From positions 1-58,373 of the forward strand of contig NZ_FRDN01000024.1 of NCBI RefSeq assembly GCF_900143285.1: a DNA stretch of 58,373 nt. The letters run 5' to 3'. Positions 52,140 through 58,373 of this stretch are shown piece by piece; the first letter of the stretch is position 1; the number at the start of each line of letters is the position of its first letter. This DNA comes from Desulfitobacterium chlororespirans DSM 11544. GTDB taxonomy: Bacteria > Bacillota > Desulfitobacteriia > Desulfitobacteriales > Desulfitobacteriaceae. The notes beneath the pieces were generated by a model, which worked only from the letters and a program-made list of their open reading frames with translations, searched no databases and had not been told where the DNA came from. Made by a program: the position numbers and the translations under genes.

Positions 52140-52589
52140 TCAGTGCGAAATTGCTTGCTTAAGTTCTTGTAAAGTGAAGCTGGTTCCATCAGCCAGGTTG
52201 AACCTCTCACTCCCAAAACATAGAATGAGTTGGTCCAGCAGCTCTTCTCTTCTCGCTGAAAGTAAATCGTCTATAGAATGATCATCCTCGATATGTCTTA
52301 TCGCCAGGATCGCAAGCCCTACTTTGGGAATATCCCTTTCTAAGGTTTTCTCCAAATTGCCCCCATCTACCCTGCCGAACATGATCACATCATTATCCAT
52401 TGAAGATTTTCTAACCATGACGTAATATTTGTCCGAATCTCCCATCACGTGAAACTTTTCATTCTCAACAGTTATCGCTATATCTCTAAGGGTATATAAG
52501 GTGTCCACGTCGATGAATTCCCAGGCTGATTTTTGAACTGCTTGCCGGTGATGGCGTATGACCTCTTTAATTGCATAATTAATATCCAT
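52140..52589 (-). CDS. hypothetical protein (149 aa)
   Basis: Good ATG with AAGGAG upstream. Soluble, acidic, mixed alpha/beta pattern (WEFIDVDTLYTLRDIAITVE, KYYVMVRKSSMDNDVIMFGR, RREELLDQLILCFGSERFNL). No motif or family recognised. It stands alone between the exporter terminator and the HD-GYP gene; both it and the HD-GYP gene are on the minus strand. Confidence 0.7.
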   Translation of the reverse strand: MDINYAIKEVIRHHRQAVQKSAWEFIDVDTLYTLRDIAITVENEKFHVMGDSDKYYVMVRKSSMDNDVIMFGRVDGGNLEKTLERDIPKVGLAILAIRHIEDDHSIDDLLSARREELLDQLILCFGSERFNLADGTSFTLQELKQAISH

Positions 52590-52760
52590 TCTTTACTCCT
52601 TCCAAAAGTTTACTTTGATATTGATCCCCCAATCACAATCCAGGATAGCCTTACCATGGATTAATGGACGACCATCCCTCTCTTTAATTATAAGGATTTC
52701 CCTTAAATTTGACAGATCTAAATAAGATTATCCTGTTAATTTTTGAGGATTCTCCTGGGG

Positions 52761-53423
52761 TTAAGTCGCGCTCTGGATTCCTTGGCCAAGGCTGTGCTCT
52801 CTTTCTCTTTCTTTGCAATACTCCATTTGCCATTTGCTCCATAATGAATCCGTAATGGCTTCCACCACTTCGGGATCGAATTGCGAGCCTTTGTTGGCTA
52901 TTATCTCCGCTTTGCACTCCGCCCAGGTAAAGGCTTTACGGTAAGCCCGATCAGAGGTCATAGCATCAATACTGTCACACACGCCAATAATTCTTGCTCC
53001 TAAAGGGATTTCTTCCCCTTTTAGACCATGTGGGTAACCCTTGCCATCCCATCGTTCATGATGGCTAAGGACAATTTGTCCGATATCTTTAAGCTTTCTT
53101 GATTTACTTAAAATAGTGTAGCCGATTTCCGGATGGCCTTGGATTTGTGCCCATTCCGCTGAGGATAGTCTTCCGGGTTTATTAAGAATATGGTCGGGGA
53201 TGCCAATCTTGCCGATATCATGGAGGTGGGCAGCAATATGGATGCGATCCCGCTCCACAATAGATAGTTTGAGGCTTTTGCAAATATCAAAAGCCATATC
53301 ACCTACTCGATTGGAATGACCGCTTGTATAATTGTCCTTTGCTTCCAGTGACGCTGTTAAGCAATCAATGACATCATGCAATATATTATAGTCACTGAAC
53401 CGTTTCATCAATCTATATAGCAT
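52761..53423 (-). CDS. HD-GYP domain phosphodiesterase
   Basis: 220 aa, almost only the HD-GYP domain, which hydrolyses cyclic di-GMP or related dinucleotides. Seen in order: SGHSNRVGDMAFDICKSL, the HD pair in HLHDIGKIGIPDHIL (~68), LLSHHE-type histidines and the GYP motif in HHERWDGKGYPHGLKG (~119), then CDSIDAMTSDRAYRKAF. No sensor or receiver domain is attached, so regulation must come from elsewhere or from the first ~20 residues. Confidence 0.9.
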   Translation of the reverse strand: MLYRLMKRFSDYNILHDVIDCLTASLEAKDNYTSGHSNRVGDMAFDICKSLKLSIVERDRIHIAAHLHDIGKIGIPDHILNKPGRLSSAEWAQIQGHPEIGYTILSKSRKLKDIGQIVLSHHERWDGKGYPHGLKGEEIPLGARIIGVCDSIDAMTSDRAYRKAFTWAECKAEIIANKGSQFDPEVVEAITDSLWSKWQMEYCKEREREHSLGQGIQSAT

Positions 53424-53630
53424 AGTTTGATCTCCTTATATTCTACTAAAGCCTTTTTCTATCTAGAGAAAGACTTCCTTTACAGCTTATTATTGATCAT
53501 TATACAGCATATCCCCTCTACCGAGAACAACTTTCAATTAAGTTTCCAATTTGGTGATATGTATAAGCACAAAAGGAAGGCTTCCTTAACCTTCCTTTAC
53601 TTCAATTATACAATAGTCGTTAGAACTGGT

Positions 53631-54242
53631 CTATTTTATCTTTCTTATTTTCTCCCTTAGCTGATCTTCAGTTAAATCATAATCCGCGGTGGACCCATAC
53701 CATTCATAAACATGACCGTCTTTTTCTTGAGTCAGAATAACTGTGTCGGCCTGAATACCCTTTTCTCTCAGTAAGTTCAGGGCCGCCTGAGTTATGTATA
53801 TCAGCTCAGCTTCTTCAGTTAAGTAGAGGTTTATTTGATCATAATGCCCGTCATTCTGATAGTGCTCCTTGTCCCTACCTCCTCCTGTTACACTTGTAAT
53901 ATGGCTTTTGATACCGCTCTCATTAAAGACTTCCTTGATATATGCGTTGTACTGATTATGGCTCTTGGTTTGGAGATAGCTTTCGTTGATGTTTTTTGTA
54001 CGGAAGCTCTTACCGATAGGAAAAGACACATTATCATCTAAGCAACTGACTGTTGTAAAATAACTTCCATAGATAGGATCAATCTTAACGAATCCGACCT
54101 GAAACGTTTGCCCCGGGTATTTTTCACTGAGATAGTCCTTAAATTCTCCCCGTATTTGCATCAAATAGGCGAACCCAGCCATGAGCAGCCCTAATCCAAT
54201 TGCCACAGGGATAATAATTTTTTTCTTTTTACTCATATCCAT
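53631..54242 (-). CDS. membrane-anchored hypothetical protein (203 aa)
   Basis: N-terminal KKKKIIIPVAIGLGLLMAG then FAYLM forms one membrane anchor; the remaining ~170 residues are polar and outside the membrane by charge pattern. It resembles small anchored proteins with no assigned role in Firmicutes (FVKIDPIYGSYFTTVSCLDD). GGGAGGGAAG precedes the ATG. It is divergent from the XRE regulator gene, with which it shares a palindromic control region. Confidence 0.6.
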   Translation of the reverse strand: MDMSKKKKIIIPVAIGLGLLMAGFAYLMQIRGEFKDYLSEKYPGQTFQVGFVKIDPIYGSYFTTVSCLDDNVSFPIGKSFRTKNINESYLQTKSHNQYNAYIKEVFNESGIKSHITSVTGGGRDKEHYQNDGHYDQINLYLTEEAELIYITQAALNLLREKGIQADTVILTQEKDGHVYEWYGSTADYDLTEDQLREKIRKIK

Positions 54243-54293
54243 GACTAAATCTTCCCTCCCCTTTCCTGTTCATGCTATAATAGAAAAAGAAAT

Positions 54294-54333
54294 ATTTTCC
54301 CTTACAGTGTAATTATACACTGTAAGGGAAAAT
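54294..54333. promoter_or_regulatory. 40-bp palindrome between divergent genes (candidate operator)
   Basis: Perfect 18-bp arms (54294-54311 and 54316-54333, core CTTACAGTGTA) with a 4-bp centre, in the region between the anchored hypothetical gene and the XRE regulator. A TATAAT is present at about 54276. Its position suggests an operator for the XRE protein; no T tract is present that would mark a terminator for a nearby gene end. Confidence 0.6.
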
Positions 54334-54379
54334 TCAATCAATACTTATTTCGTTTGTAGAGAATCCGGGAGGAACCAGG

Positions 54380-54832
54380 ATGGACAAAGAAAGAGCGATC
54401 AAACTTGTTTCGAGCAAGATAAAGCTGATTCGGGTTGAAAACGGCTATTCCCAAGATAGAATGGCCGATATCATTGGCATATCTAAGAAAACCCTTGTCC
54501 AAGTTGAAAAGGGCAGAGATTGCGCCAGCTGGGGGGTTGTCGTTGCCACCTGTGCTATGTTTAGAGAAAGTGAGATTATGCAATCTATTTTCGGAGACGA
54601 CCCCTTAGAAGTATTAAGAACAATCGCCCACGAGCGCATTGATAGCCCAAAGGAGAAAACTATGGGGGGCAAAATCTGGTGGGCGGATGTTCATCAGGAA
54701 GGTCTTTTCCGATTGCAGCAAAACCTTATTAGTAAGCACTATCGTATATTGGATGACGATGGCTATCGTTGGTTCAGTTCTTTCGACAAGGAAGAAGCAT
54801 TAACACGTTTACTTGAGTTAAGCAGCTCCTAA
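54380..54832 (+). CDS. XRE-family helix-turn-helix regulator
   Basis: 150 aa. The N-terminal ~60 residues are a Cro/C1-type helix-turn-helix (IRVENGYSQDRMADIIGISK, TLVQVEKGRD). The C-terminal ~80 residues carry WWADVHQEGLFRLQQNLISK and YRILDDDGYRWFSSFDKEEA, a small domain of unknown function. GGAGGAACC precedes the ATG. It probably regulates itself and the divergent membrane protein through the palindrome 46 bp upstream. Confidence 0.8.
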   Translation: MDKERAIKLVSSKIKLIRVENGYSQDRMADIIGISKKTLVQVEKGRDCASWGVVVATCAMFRESEIMQSIFGDDPLEVLRTIAHERIDSPKEKTMGGKIWWADVHQEGLFRLQQNLISKHYRILDDDGYRWFSSFDKEEALTRLLELSSS

Positions 54833-54879
54833 GCGCCCTGCTATTGCTCCACTCGTTGCGATCAGCTGCCTCACGATCA

Positions 54880-54920
54880 AAAAACACCTTGGAGCTAGCT
54901 TCCAGGGTGTTTCTTTTTTC
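54880..54920. terminator. bidirectional terminator between XRE and thioredoxin-like genes
   Basis: AAACACCTTGGAGC pairs with GCTTCCAGGGTGTTT (about 54881-54912) with A run on the left and CTTTTTT on the right, between convergent genes. Confidence 0.75.
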
Positions 54921-54927
54921 AAATCAT

Positions 54928-55251
54928 TTATGCTTGAATTTCTGCTATTTTTTCTTCCAGGACTTCTTCCTCAACATTGCCTGAAAGTTTCCCTTGGTAT
55001 TCTCCGTCTTTAAAAAACAAAATCTGGGGAACCCCTTTTAAAGAAAATCTTTGAAATAAAGTCATATTTTCTTCGACATCCACATAGTAGAATCCAAATT
55101 TTTCACTGTATTTTGGTGCCAGCTCTTCTACCATAGGACCTACCTCTTTACAGACATGGCAGCTCTTTCTTGAAAAGAGAACCAGGCAGGCTTCGCCATT
55201 ATCATAGATAATCTCTTCAAAGCTATTGGAATCAAGTTGTTTTAAGGCCAT
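54928..55251 (-). CDS. thioredoxin-family protein
   Basis: About 107 aa from the ATG at 55251 (GGGGAG eleven bases upstream); the frame extends to 55284. Thioredoxin fold with the redox motif CHVC in LFSRKSCHVCKEVGPMVEEL (~28-47), then FYYVDVEENMTLFQRFSLKG, the cis-proline in GVPQILFFKDGEYQGKLSG. The CHVC active site differs from CGPC thioredoxins, so a specialised thiol-transfer role is likely. No signal peptide. Confidence 0.88.
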   Translation of the reverse strand: MALKQLDSNSFEEIIYDNGEACLVLFSRKSCHVCKEVGPMVEELAPKYSEKFGFYYVDVEENMTLFQRFSLKGVPQILFFKDGEYQGKLSGNVEEEVLEEKIAEIQA

Positions 55252-55382
55252 CGGAATCTTTACTCCCCTCTCTATCAAGCTCACCTGTTTTTATTAACTA
55301 TAATACATTGTTATTATAATTACAAGCCAATCGGGCATAACATGGCTGTTCGTTAAGGCGATTATTAAGGCAGAGTTCGGAT

Positions 55383-56282
55383 TCACTTTTTTAATTCAAA
55401 ATAATCCATGGTTGACGTGACCTCAAAACCACAGGAGCGATAAAGATCAAGCGCCTTTTCATTTTTGACATTAACCTGAAGCATAATCTCTTTAAAATTG
55501 TTGCTTTTTAACTCTTCGATCCCTAAGGCCAGAATATCTCTGCCATATCCCTTTCTGCGATACTCCGGAAGTACTCCTAAACCGTAAATACCCCCAACAT
55601 TAGAGCTGACATCCAAATGGACTTTTCCTATTACACAATTATTGACTTCAGCCATATAGATGATCATGCCCGCTCTCGCTTCTTCCTCAGGTATAAGCAT
55701 ATTCTCATCCTGGCTCTCTTGCTCAAAATAGATAGAGTTTTGTCTGGAAATTTCCTGGGTATCGTTGCCGGTCGCTTTTCTTAATACTACCTTACCGGAA
55801 TTTAATTCTTGCTTCGTATCACTCTGCAAAAACATCTCGTACTCCGTATGTTCATGCTTCACTCCGGAAACGCTTTTAATAAATGCCTGTCCCGCAAGTG
55901 AATTACGATCACTTAATAAAAGCATCCTGGACGCTCTCCTCTTGCTCCATTCATTCTTGACATAGGAGAACAAGGTTTTAAAAATCCCTTTCTTTCGATA
56001 ATCAGGGTGGACCATACCATTAACTTCAATTTCCTCTCCACCAAAATCACAAATACCCATATAGCCAATGAGAAGTTCTCTATCATAACACATAAACTCA
56101 TTAATTGTCTTCAGACTTCCTGGTTTGCCCTCGGATCGACTCAGCTTATAGTCAAGTTCCAATTTCAGAGTTGTTCTGTCATGTTCCAAGCACAGTCCCT
56201 GCAAGTTATTAATATGAGTATAGCTCTTGAGATCTAAGTTTTCCCTTAAGTTTATGGAAGGGTCGGCCAAGCTATCAATCAT
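55383..56282 (-). CDS. double-domain GNAT acetyltransferase
   Basis: 299 aa from the ATG at 56282 behind AGAGGAG. Two GNAT-like halves: residues ~20-140 (VNGMVHPDYRKKGIFKTLFS, the first acetyl-CoA loop) and ~155-299 (GIYGLGVLPEYRRKGYGRDI, the second with the full R/Q-x-x-G-x-G/A pattern, then MLQVNVKNEKALDLYRSCGF). Target of acetylation unknown. It lies 18 bp before the yaaA-like gene ends, same strand. Confidence 0.85.
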   Translation of the reverse strand: MIDSLADPSINLRENLDLKSYTHINNLQGLCLEHDRTTLKLELDYKLSRSEGKPGSLKTINEFMCYDRELLIGYMGICDFGGEEIEVNGMVHPDYRKKGIFKTLFSYVKNEWSKRRASRMLLLSDRNSLAGQAFIKSVSGVKHEHTEYEMFLQSDTKQELNSGKVVLRKATGNDTQEISRQNSIYFEQESQDENMLIPEEEARAGMIIYMAEVNNCVIGKVHLDVSSNVGGIYGLGVLPEYRRKGYGRDILALGIEELKSNNFKEIMLQVNVKNEKALDLYRSCGFEVTSTMDYFELKK

Positions 56283-56314
56283 AATTTCTCCTCTCACCCA
56301 TGGCTTTGTTCTTT

Positions 56315-57070
56315 TTATTTTTCTTCCATGGCCTTCACAAATACAAAGGTGTTATTATCCGACAATTGCTCCCTGTACTCAAATCCAAGCCTATTAAATT
56401 CTTTGATTTGCTCCAGATCTTTAATGGCCTTTTCAGCCATAAAACGGACCATTTCACCCCGGGCCATTTTTACATAAACACCTTTTTCGATTACTCTGCC
56501 GTCGATCAGCTCACCGAATACGCAGTTAACATAGTTGATGCCGGCAGCCAGGTATTTCTCAATCGTTTTGCTGTATTCAGCCGAAGCAAGATTCAGAATC
56601 GTGGTATCTTCTTGGGTCAATTCCCGGTAAATATCATCTTGCCAATAGTCATACAGATTTCGGCAGAAGTCCGTTTTCAACTTCGCCTGCATTTCCAAGC
56701 GATAGGGTACAACTCCGTCGAGGGGTTTCAATATACCATAAAATCCGGATAAAATTCGCAGATGCTTTTCTATATAATCGAAATAATCATCCTCAAATAC
56801 CTGGGGTGCCATATACTTGTACTGAATGCCATCGTAAGCTAAAATCGCCGGGCTTGTATATCCGGATAAGTCCATTGTTTGATAGCGTTCATAGTTCAAA
56901 CCGGCAATCTCATCGTTACAGCAGAGCAGTTTTCTGAGTTCCTCATAAGGCAGGCTTTGCAGGTAATCTCGCAGTTTTTTGGCCTTTTCAAGATATACAG
57001 GTGTATTACGGGGCGGAAGAAAATCCCCATCCATATTCATTTTCTTTGCCGGGGAGATAATGATTTTCAT
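56315..57070 (-). CDS. yaaA: YaaA family peroxide-stress protein
   Basis: 251 aa, full family length. Diagnostic MKIIISPAKKMN start, CCNDEIAGLNYERYQ, SPAILAYDGIQYKYMAP, IKPLDGVVPYRLEMQAKL, NLASAEYSKTIE and MARGEMVRFMAEKAI. In E. coli YaaA lowers intracellular free iron during peroxide stress and binds DNA. Housekeeping gene; nothing unusual. Confidence 0.93.
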   Translation of the reverse strand: MKIIISPAKKMNMDGDFLPPRNTPVYLEKAKKLRDYLQSLPYEELRKLLCCNDEIAGLNYERYQTMDLSGYTSPAILAYDGIQYKYMAPQVFEDDYFDYIEKHLRILSGFYGILKPLDGVVPYRLEMQAKLKTDFCRNLYDYWQDDIYRELTQEDTTILNLASAEYSKTIEKYLAAGINYVNCVFGELIDGRVIEKGVYVKMARGEMVRFMAEKAIKDLEQIKEFNRLGFEYREQLSDNNTFVFVKAMEEK

Positions 57071-57146
57071 GTCCTAGCCACCTCGCCCACCATATAAAAG
57101 CTCATACTATGCTCCTTGATTCACTAACCATGTACTTAGTACTAGC

Positions 57147-57923
57147 TTAATTAGACGGTTCCACAACGGTTTCGGGTTTTTTAGCTCTTATATTCTTTAT
57201 TGCTGTATAAACTACCACAATTGCGAAAATAATTCGCAAGGCAACCTCTGGTAAAATGTGAGCTAAGGAGCCGCCCAAAAATGTACCCGGTAGAATACCC
57301 ACTACTAAACCCGGTAAGATTTTTGTATGAACATTCCCGTTGCGATTGTGTGTGAAAGCGCCGATTGCCGATGCCGGAATCATAGCAAGCAACGAAATTC
57401 CCTGGGCTACCTGTTGACCCATACCTGCAAGAATTACCATAGCAGGTACCATGATTGACCCACCGCCGACTCCCATCATTCCAGAAAGAAATCCCGCAAA
57501 AGCGCCAATGCATAGCAATATAATTGTTTTTATCCATATAGTTGAGGATAGGGAAAACTCTCCGAGATATGGTTTTAGCAAGAAAACTATGGTTACAAAA
57601 ATAAGAAAATACCCAAAGGATCTTTTCAGTTTCCACTCCGGAAGGGATGTAGCATAACTGGCTCCTAGTCTGGCCGTTATCATTGCTGTAGAGGCCAATA
57701 GAAGTGCGGGCACTAACTCAATGGAACCACTCAGGGAATATGTTATAGCACCCGAAATCCCTGTGAAAACCACGCCTACCAAGCTGGTACCATGAGCCAT
57801 ATGTTGATTGATTTTCAAAAGGCCTACCATAAGGGGGATCATAATGATTCCGCCGCCCAGGCCAACAAGACCACCGAAAAATCCCGACAGCAAACCGATT
57901 GCCAGGCCCATAAATATATTCAT
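57147..57923 (-). CDS. TauE/SafE family (sulfite exporter-like) membrane protein
   Basis: 258 aa with about eight hydrophobic helices in two related halves: GLLSGFFGGLVGLGGGIIMIPLM (start) and GAFAGFLSGMMGVGGGSIMVPAM (~140), the family's repeated G-x-GGG motif. Members export sulfite, sulfoacetate or other organic anions. Given the sulfite-reduction genes in the window, export of a sulfur anion is plausible but other substrates are possible. It is the last protein gene before the rrn end. Confidence 0.88.
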   Translation of the reverse strand: MNIFMGLAIGLLSGFFGGLVGLGGGIIMIPLMVGLLKINQHMAHGTSLVGVVFTGISGAITYSLSGSIELVPALLLASTAMITARLGASYATSLPEWKLKRSFGYFLIFVTIVFLLKPYLGEFSLSSTIWIKTIILLCIGAFAGFLSGMMGVGGGSIMVPAMVILAGMGQQVAQGISLLAMIPASAIGAFTHNRNGNVHTKILPGLVVGILPGTFLGGSLAHILPEVALRIIFAIVVVYTAIKNIRAKKPETVVEPSN

Positions 57924-58101
57924 CTATTTATGCCTCCAAAGTTTCTTTTAACAGTGATTATATATGCAAGTTATGGTACTTTGCAAATCAAATTTCTCTC
58001 TTACCTGGCAACACGAAAGGCGAATGGGCCCTTCGCCACGCTGCCTCTCGAGACGAATGCTCCTGCAGTGTGGGTGGCTAACACCCGTACCTGTGAGGGA
58101 T

Positions 58102-58127
58102 CAAATCACGCACTGGTGCGTGATTTG
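58102..58127 (-). repeat. 26-bp palindrome downstream of 5S rRNA
   Basis: Perfect 12-bp arms CAAATCACGCAC and GTGCGTGATTTG around a TG centre. It lies beyond the rrn terminator hairpin and may be a second terminator or a repeated extragenic palindrome. Confidence 0.6.
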
Positions 58128-58139
58128 CCCCAAAGCAAA

Positions 58140-58163
58140 GAGACCATCGTACTCGATGGTCTC
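58140..58163 (-). terminator. rrn operon terminator
   Basis: Arms GAGACCATCG (58140-58149) and CGATGGTCTC (58154-58163) with a 4-nt loop. On the minus strand the stem is followed by TTTGCTTTGG. It is ~8 bp after the 5S end. Confidence 0.7.
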
Positions 58164-58170
58164 CTGCACT

Positions 58171-58287
<117 letters not shown>

Positions 58288-58373
58288 TCCTTTGAAGTTT
58301 CAGTGTTCCTCTCGGAACTCTGTTCCCTCAAAACTGCACAGATCTTCTTCCACTGTAATTTAGTCTTCCATCG

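Overview
The window looks like a chromosomal segment of an anaerobic, sulfite-respiring, spore-forming Firmicute close to Desulfitobacterium (Peptococcales/Clostridia). The reasons are a complete dissimilatory sulfite reductase locus with dsrMKJOP, a class II ribonucleotide reductase with NrdR, AGGAGG-type ribosome binding sites with many GTG/TTG starts, and repeated caiAB/fixABCX-type flavoprotein modules under sigma-54 control. This assignment comes from gene content read by eye, not from a database search.

Layout. (1) 1-2622: 3' part of a large secreted-type phosphodiester glycosidase (NAGPA) protein, cut by the window edge. (2) 2697-14908: module 1, on the minus strand fixX-fixC-fixB-fixA, a CaiB-like CoA-transferase and a CaiA-like acyl-CoA dehydrogenase behind a sigma-54 promoter; then a dead MBL-fold gene, an acyl-CoA ligase with its own sigma-54 promoter, a divergent MFS transporter with a third sigma-54 promoter, and a sigma-54 activator. 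(3) 14954-15770: a graveyard holding remnants of a BCCT (CaiT-type) transporter and a lactate-permease-like gene; the BCCT remnant is interrupted by a perfect 34-bp palindrome. (4) 15914-27747: module 2, with an intact MBL hydrolase, ligase, a broken MFS gene, fixXCBA, CoA-transferase, acyl-CoA dehydrogenase (sigma-54 promoter) and a second sigma-54 activator. (5) 27866-32126: class II ribonucleotide reductase nrdJ, split by an intein exactly before its radical cysteine, and nrdR with tandem NrdR boxes. (6) 32365-34486: a tiny protein, a nitrilase-family enzyme and a LysR regulator with an inverted-repeat operator. (7) 34689-45112: the dsr operon, read right to left: ferredoxin, dsrA, dsrB, dsrD, RsbRD-type gene, dsrM, dsrK, dsrJ, dsrO, dsrP, dsrC, dsrN. 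(8) 45250-49545: a second DsrMK-like pair with a CoA-disulfide reductase/rhodanese fusion. (9) 50138-52024: a leader-like small ORF, a YeiH-type putative sulfate/sulfite exporter and a 51-aa membrane peptide. (10) 52140-57923: housekeeping and accessory genes (HD-GYP, XRE regulator, thioredoxin-like, double GNAT, YaaA, TauE/SafE exporter). (11) 58171-58287: 5S rRNA, the 3' end of an rrn operon entering from the right.

How the genes fit together. In each cai/fix module an imported carboxylic acid would be activated by the ligase or CoA-transferase. The CaiA-like enzyme would then reduce or oxidise the acyl-CoA, with electrons passing through FixAB and FixCX to or from the menaquinone pool and ferredoxin. 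The substrate is not identifiable from sequence. Module 1 has lost its MBL gene and module 2 its MFS gene, so the two copies may complement each other. The dsr part would reduce sulfite on DsrAB, hand sulfur to DsrC as a trisulfide, and return electrons from menaquinol or periplasmic donors through DsrMKJOP; DsrN would amidate the siroheme. The second DsrMK pair, the CoA-disulfide reductase/rhodanese and two exporter families extend the sulfur theme.
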